Assembly (NCBI GenBank): GCA_009925905.1
Contig: RFPZ01000063.1
Coordinates: forward strand, 1 to 6,601
Reading direction: 5' to 3'
DNA length: 6,601 nucleotides
DNA from: Candidatus Aquidulcis frankliniae
GTDB taxonomy: Bacteria; Chloroflexota; Limnocylindria; Limnocylindrales; Limnocylindraceae
Part shown: positions 4,379 through 6,601 of the stretch, piece after piece
How the letters are laid out: every line of letters begins with the position of its first letter
How positions within the stretch are numbered: the first letter of the stretch is position 1
Notes under the pieces: model-generated
Database searches by the model: none
What the model saw: only the letters and a program-made list of their open reading frames with translations
Told to the model about the DNA's origin: nothing
Position numbers and translations under genes: made by a program

Positions 4379-6091
4379 CTAGAAGAGGCCGACGATCTCC
4401 CCGCCGTGCTCAAGGTCGAGGTCAATACGCTCGCCGCCAGGGGTCTTATTGAGGCCCGGCATTAGCCGCATATCGCCGCAGACAGCGGTGATGAAACCTG
4501 CGCCGGCGGCCAGGGTGACCGCCTTCACTGGTACGCGGAAGCCGGTTGGTCGCCCGAGCTTGCTGGCATCGTGCGAGAGCGAGTATTGCGTCTTCGCCAT
4601 GCAGATCGGCAGGTGCCCATATCCGAGCTCCTCCAAACGCGCGAGGCGCTTCGCCGCGGCAGGGGCAATATCCACGCCGTCTGCGCCGTAGATGCGTGTG
4701 GCAATCGTCTCGATCTTCTTGGCGAGAGGCATGTCGTCCGCATAGATCGGCGCAAACTTTGCCTCGCCCGAGGTTGCCGCAGCCCACACCGCCTCCGCGA
4801 GAGTGGCCGCGCCAGCTCCGCCGTCGGTGAAGTGCGTCGTGACCACAGCGGCGCGAGCCCCTGCGGCCAGTGCGACGGCGCGAATCGCCTCATGTTCGGC
4901 GGCGGTATCCGTTGGGAACGCATTCACCGCGACCACCACCGGAATGCCGAACGCGCGGACGTTTTCGATCTGCTTCACCAGGTTCTGTGCCCCAGCGGTC
5001 ACTGCCCCAACGTTCTCGGTGCTGAGCGCTGGATCAAGCGGTTTGCCAGCAACAATCTTGCCGACGCCACCATGCATCTTCAGCGCGCGTACCGTCGCCA
5101 CGATCACCGCCGCATCTGGCGCAAGACCAGAGGCGCGACACTTGATGTCGAAGAACTTCTCGGCGCCCATGTCCGCGCCGAAGCCCGCTTCGGTCACAAC
5201 GATGTCGGTTGTCGCGAGTGCAGCGCGATCGGCAATGATTGAATTATTCCCGTGCGCAATGTTGGCAAACGGACCGGCGTGCACAAACGCAGGACCGCCT
5301 TCAAGTGTTTGCAGCAGGTTTGGCTTGATTGCGTCGCGCAAGAGCGCCGCCATGGATCCAGCGACTTTCAGGTCTTCGGTGGTGATGGGCTTCCCGTCAG
5401 TGGTTTCAGCGACCACGATGCGGCCGAGTCGCGCACGTAGATCAGCAAGATCTGTGGCAAGCGCGAGCACCGCCATGACTTCACTTGCAACTGTGATCAC
5501 CGTCTCTGATTCACGAACTACGCCGTTCTCCCGCCCGCCAAGGCCGATGATCGTCTTTCGGATAGCGCGATCGCTGATGTCAACGACGCGCGGCCAGGTG
5601 ATGCTACGCAGATCGATGTTCAGCGGGTTGCCGTGATGCAAGTGATTGTCGAGGAATGCGGCGGCGAGGTTGTGTGCCGCGCCAATGGCGTGCACGTCGC
5701 CGGTGAGGTGCAAGTTGAACTCTTCCATTGGGATCACTTGGCTGTAACCACCGCCCGCGGCGCCGCCCTTAATGCCGAAGACGGGTCCGAGGCTCGGTTG
5801 TCGAATCGCAACGGCGGCGCGGCGACCAATCTTGTTGAGCCCTTGCGCAAGGCCGACGGTGGTGGTGGTCTTCCCCTCACCGAGTGGCGTTGGGCTAATG
5901 GCGGTGACTACAACGTACTTGCCGCGTGTGCCGCCCTTCTCTAGGCGCTCGATTCCTTCAATAGAGAGCTTTGCCTTGGTGCGGCCATACGGCTCAACCT
6001 CGTCATCGTGAAATCCGAGCGCCGCCGCCACTTCGCCAATTGGCGTCGGCGTGACGCCACGTGCAATCTCAAGATCTGAAGGGAATCCCAT
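4379..6091 (-). CDS. fhs: Formate-tetrahydrofolate ligase
   Basis: The 570-residue enzyme (EC 6.3.4.3) joins formate to tetrahydrofolate with ATP, giving 10-formyl-THF in the cytoplasm. It is full length for the family (usually about 555-560). Key segments are EPYGRTKAKLS (33-43), the phosphate loop TPLGEGKTTTT (68-78), RQPSLGPVFGIKGGAAGGG (97-115), FNLHLTGDVHAIGAAHNL (125-142) with DNH (148-150), and the conserved end GGEIVGLF. ATG 6091 fits the family N-terminus (SDLEIA, then PIGEVA); only a weak ribosome site is seen, and the gene starts 9 bp after the folD stop, so it is co-transcribed with folD. Together the two link formate, 10-formyl-THF and methylene-THF. The enzyme can run for formate use or in reverse for formate release with ATP gain; the window does not decide which, as no other acetogenic or C1-pathway genes are present. 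Confidence 0.97.
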   Translation of the reverse strand: MGFPSDLEIARGVTPTPIGEVAAALGFHDDEVEPYGRTKAKLSIEGIERLEKGGTRGKYVVVTAISPTPLGEGKTTTTVGLAQGLNKIGRRAAVAIRQPSLGPVFGIKGGAAGGGYSQVIPMEEFNLHLTGDVHAIGAAHNLAAAFLDNHLHHGNPLNIDLRSITWPRVVDISDRAIRKTIIGLGGRENGVVRESETVITVASEVMAVLALATDLADLRARLGRIVVAETTDGKPITTEDLKVAGSMAALLRDAIKPNLLQTLEGGPAFVHAGPFANIAHGNNSIIADRAALATTDIVVTEAGFGADMGAEKFFDIKCRASGLAPDAAVIVATVRALKMHGGVGKIVAGKPLDPALSTENVGAVTAGAQNLVKQIENVRAFGIPVVVAVNAFPTDTAAEHEAIRAVALAAGARAAVVTTHFTDGGAGAATLAEAVWAAATSGEAKFAPIYADDMPLAKKIETIATRIYGADGVDIAPAAAKRLARLEELGYGHLPICMAKTQYSLSHDASKLGRPTGFRVPVKAVTLAAGAGFITAVCGDMRLMPGLNKTPGGERIDLDLEHGGEIVGLF

Positions 6092-6100
6092 GCGGTGAGT

Positions 6101-6601
6101 CTACGCTCGCTGGCGCACGAGGCGCTCAGCAGCCTGCGCAGCGTGCAACGCCAAGATGGCGCTGGTCATTGGACCCACGCCACCAGGAACTGGGCTAAGG
6201 CCACCGCTCTCACCAAGACGCGCCTCCACACTTTCAGCATCAACGTCGCCCACAATCGTGTCGCCGCTCGGGTGAATCCCCACGTCGATGACGATCGTGC
6301 CTGGCGATACGTGCTCACCGCGCACCAAGCCACGCACCCCCGCGGCGACTACAAGCACCGCAGCGGCTCGGGTAACCACCCCAAGATCGGGTGTCTTCGA
6401 ATGGGCGACCTCAACGTGTGCCCCGGCAGCCTCCAGAAGTTGGGCCACCGGTCGACCAACGATGGCGCTGCGCCCCACAACCACAACAGGTCGCCCCTGC
6501 AGTGGCACCTCATACGCGCGCAGCAACTCCATCACCGCCGCCGCAGTGGCGGGAACGAGCGACGAATCGTGGCTGCCATCTGCCAGTCGCTCCGCGTTCA
6601 C
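6101..6601 (-). CDS. folD: Methylene-THF dehydrogenase/methenyl-THF cyclohydrolase, C-terminal part
   Basis: The gene runs off the window at 6601; the first visible codon is GTG (Val) inside the protein and not a start. The visible 166 residues are the C-terminal part of a protein usually near 285 residues, so about 120 are missing, including the catalytic Lys region. Seen are VNAERLADG, the NADP-binding Rossmann motif VGRSAIVGRPVA (42-53), TIVIDVGI (102-109), GDVD (118-121) and the signature LSPVPGGVGPMT (135-146). FolD oxidises 5,10-methylene-THF to methenyl-THF with NADP and hydrolyses it to 10-formyl-THF. The usual PCTP stretch reads PATA (17-20), a local departure. The stop is 9 bp before fhs, giving a folD-fhs operon whose products act in consecutive steps. 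Confidence 0.95.
   Translation of the reverse strand: MNAERLADGSHDSSLVPATAAAVMELLRAYEVPLQGRPVVVVGRSAIVGRPVAQLLEAAGAHVEVAHSKTPDLGVVTRAAAVLVVAAGVRGLVRGEHVSPGTIVIDVGIHPSGDTIVGDVDAESVEARLGESGGLSPVPGGVGPMTSAILALHAAQAAERLVRQRA

Noticed and set aside
4525..5636. Long open frames on both strands over the fhs region (for example plus 4803-5636, 277 codons; plus 4571-5242)
   Set aside because: They are shadows of fhs in GC-rich DNA: Arg/Ala/Ser-rich translations with no recognisable domain, fully inside a gene with clear family motifs.

Overview
The window is GC-rich bacterial DNA, densely coded, with about ten genes in four alternating blocks and no gene-free stretch above 300 bases. It contains no rRNA, tRNA, CRISPR array or mobile element that I can see. 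Compact intergenic gaps, starts that look leaderless, a single-domain glutamate formiminotransferase, a DUF4349 protein and a DUF305 lipoprotein fit a free-living bacterium of the Chloroflexota or Actinomycetota type. That placement is an inference from gene style and not from a marker gene.

Block 1 (+, 1-908) starts inside a broken gene of the UlaG-like metallo-beta-lactamase-fold family. The GPGEYEV half and the PVGG half lie in different frames, with the central part missing. Two small overlapping genes follow: a 69-residue putative zinc finger (CxxC...CxxxC) and a 78-residue Gly/Asp-rich protein ending in a membrane anchor. Block 2 (-, 2605-897) holds a GNAT-type acetyltransferase and ftcD, joined by a TGATG stop/start overlap. 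The ftcD end overlaps the end of block 1 by 12 bp.

Block 3 (+, 2626-3333) is divergent from block 2 across only 20 bp. It encodes a 52-residue His-containing membrane peptide and a DUF305 lipoprotein; this pair is a candidate metal-handling unit of the cell envelope. The 20-bp gap seems to hold two overlapping -10 elements, one per strand, each placed so that transcription would begin at or next to the start codon.

Block 4 (-, 6601-3365) contains the 3' part of folD, a complete fhs and a DUF4349 membrane protein. FolD and Fhs interconvert 10-formyl-, methenyl- and methylene-tetrahydrofolate, and FtcD feeds formimino groups from histidine breakdown into the same pool, so tetrahydrofolate one-carbon metabolism is the main metabolic theme. 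No cyclodeaminase for the FtcD product is visible. I see no clear new multi-gene system. The most unusual points are the shared leaderless promoter with the small His-containing peptide, the broken MBL-fold gene, and a perfect 12-bp tandem repeat that encodes the acetyl-CoA loop of the acetyltransferase.
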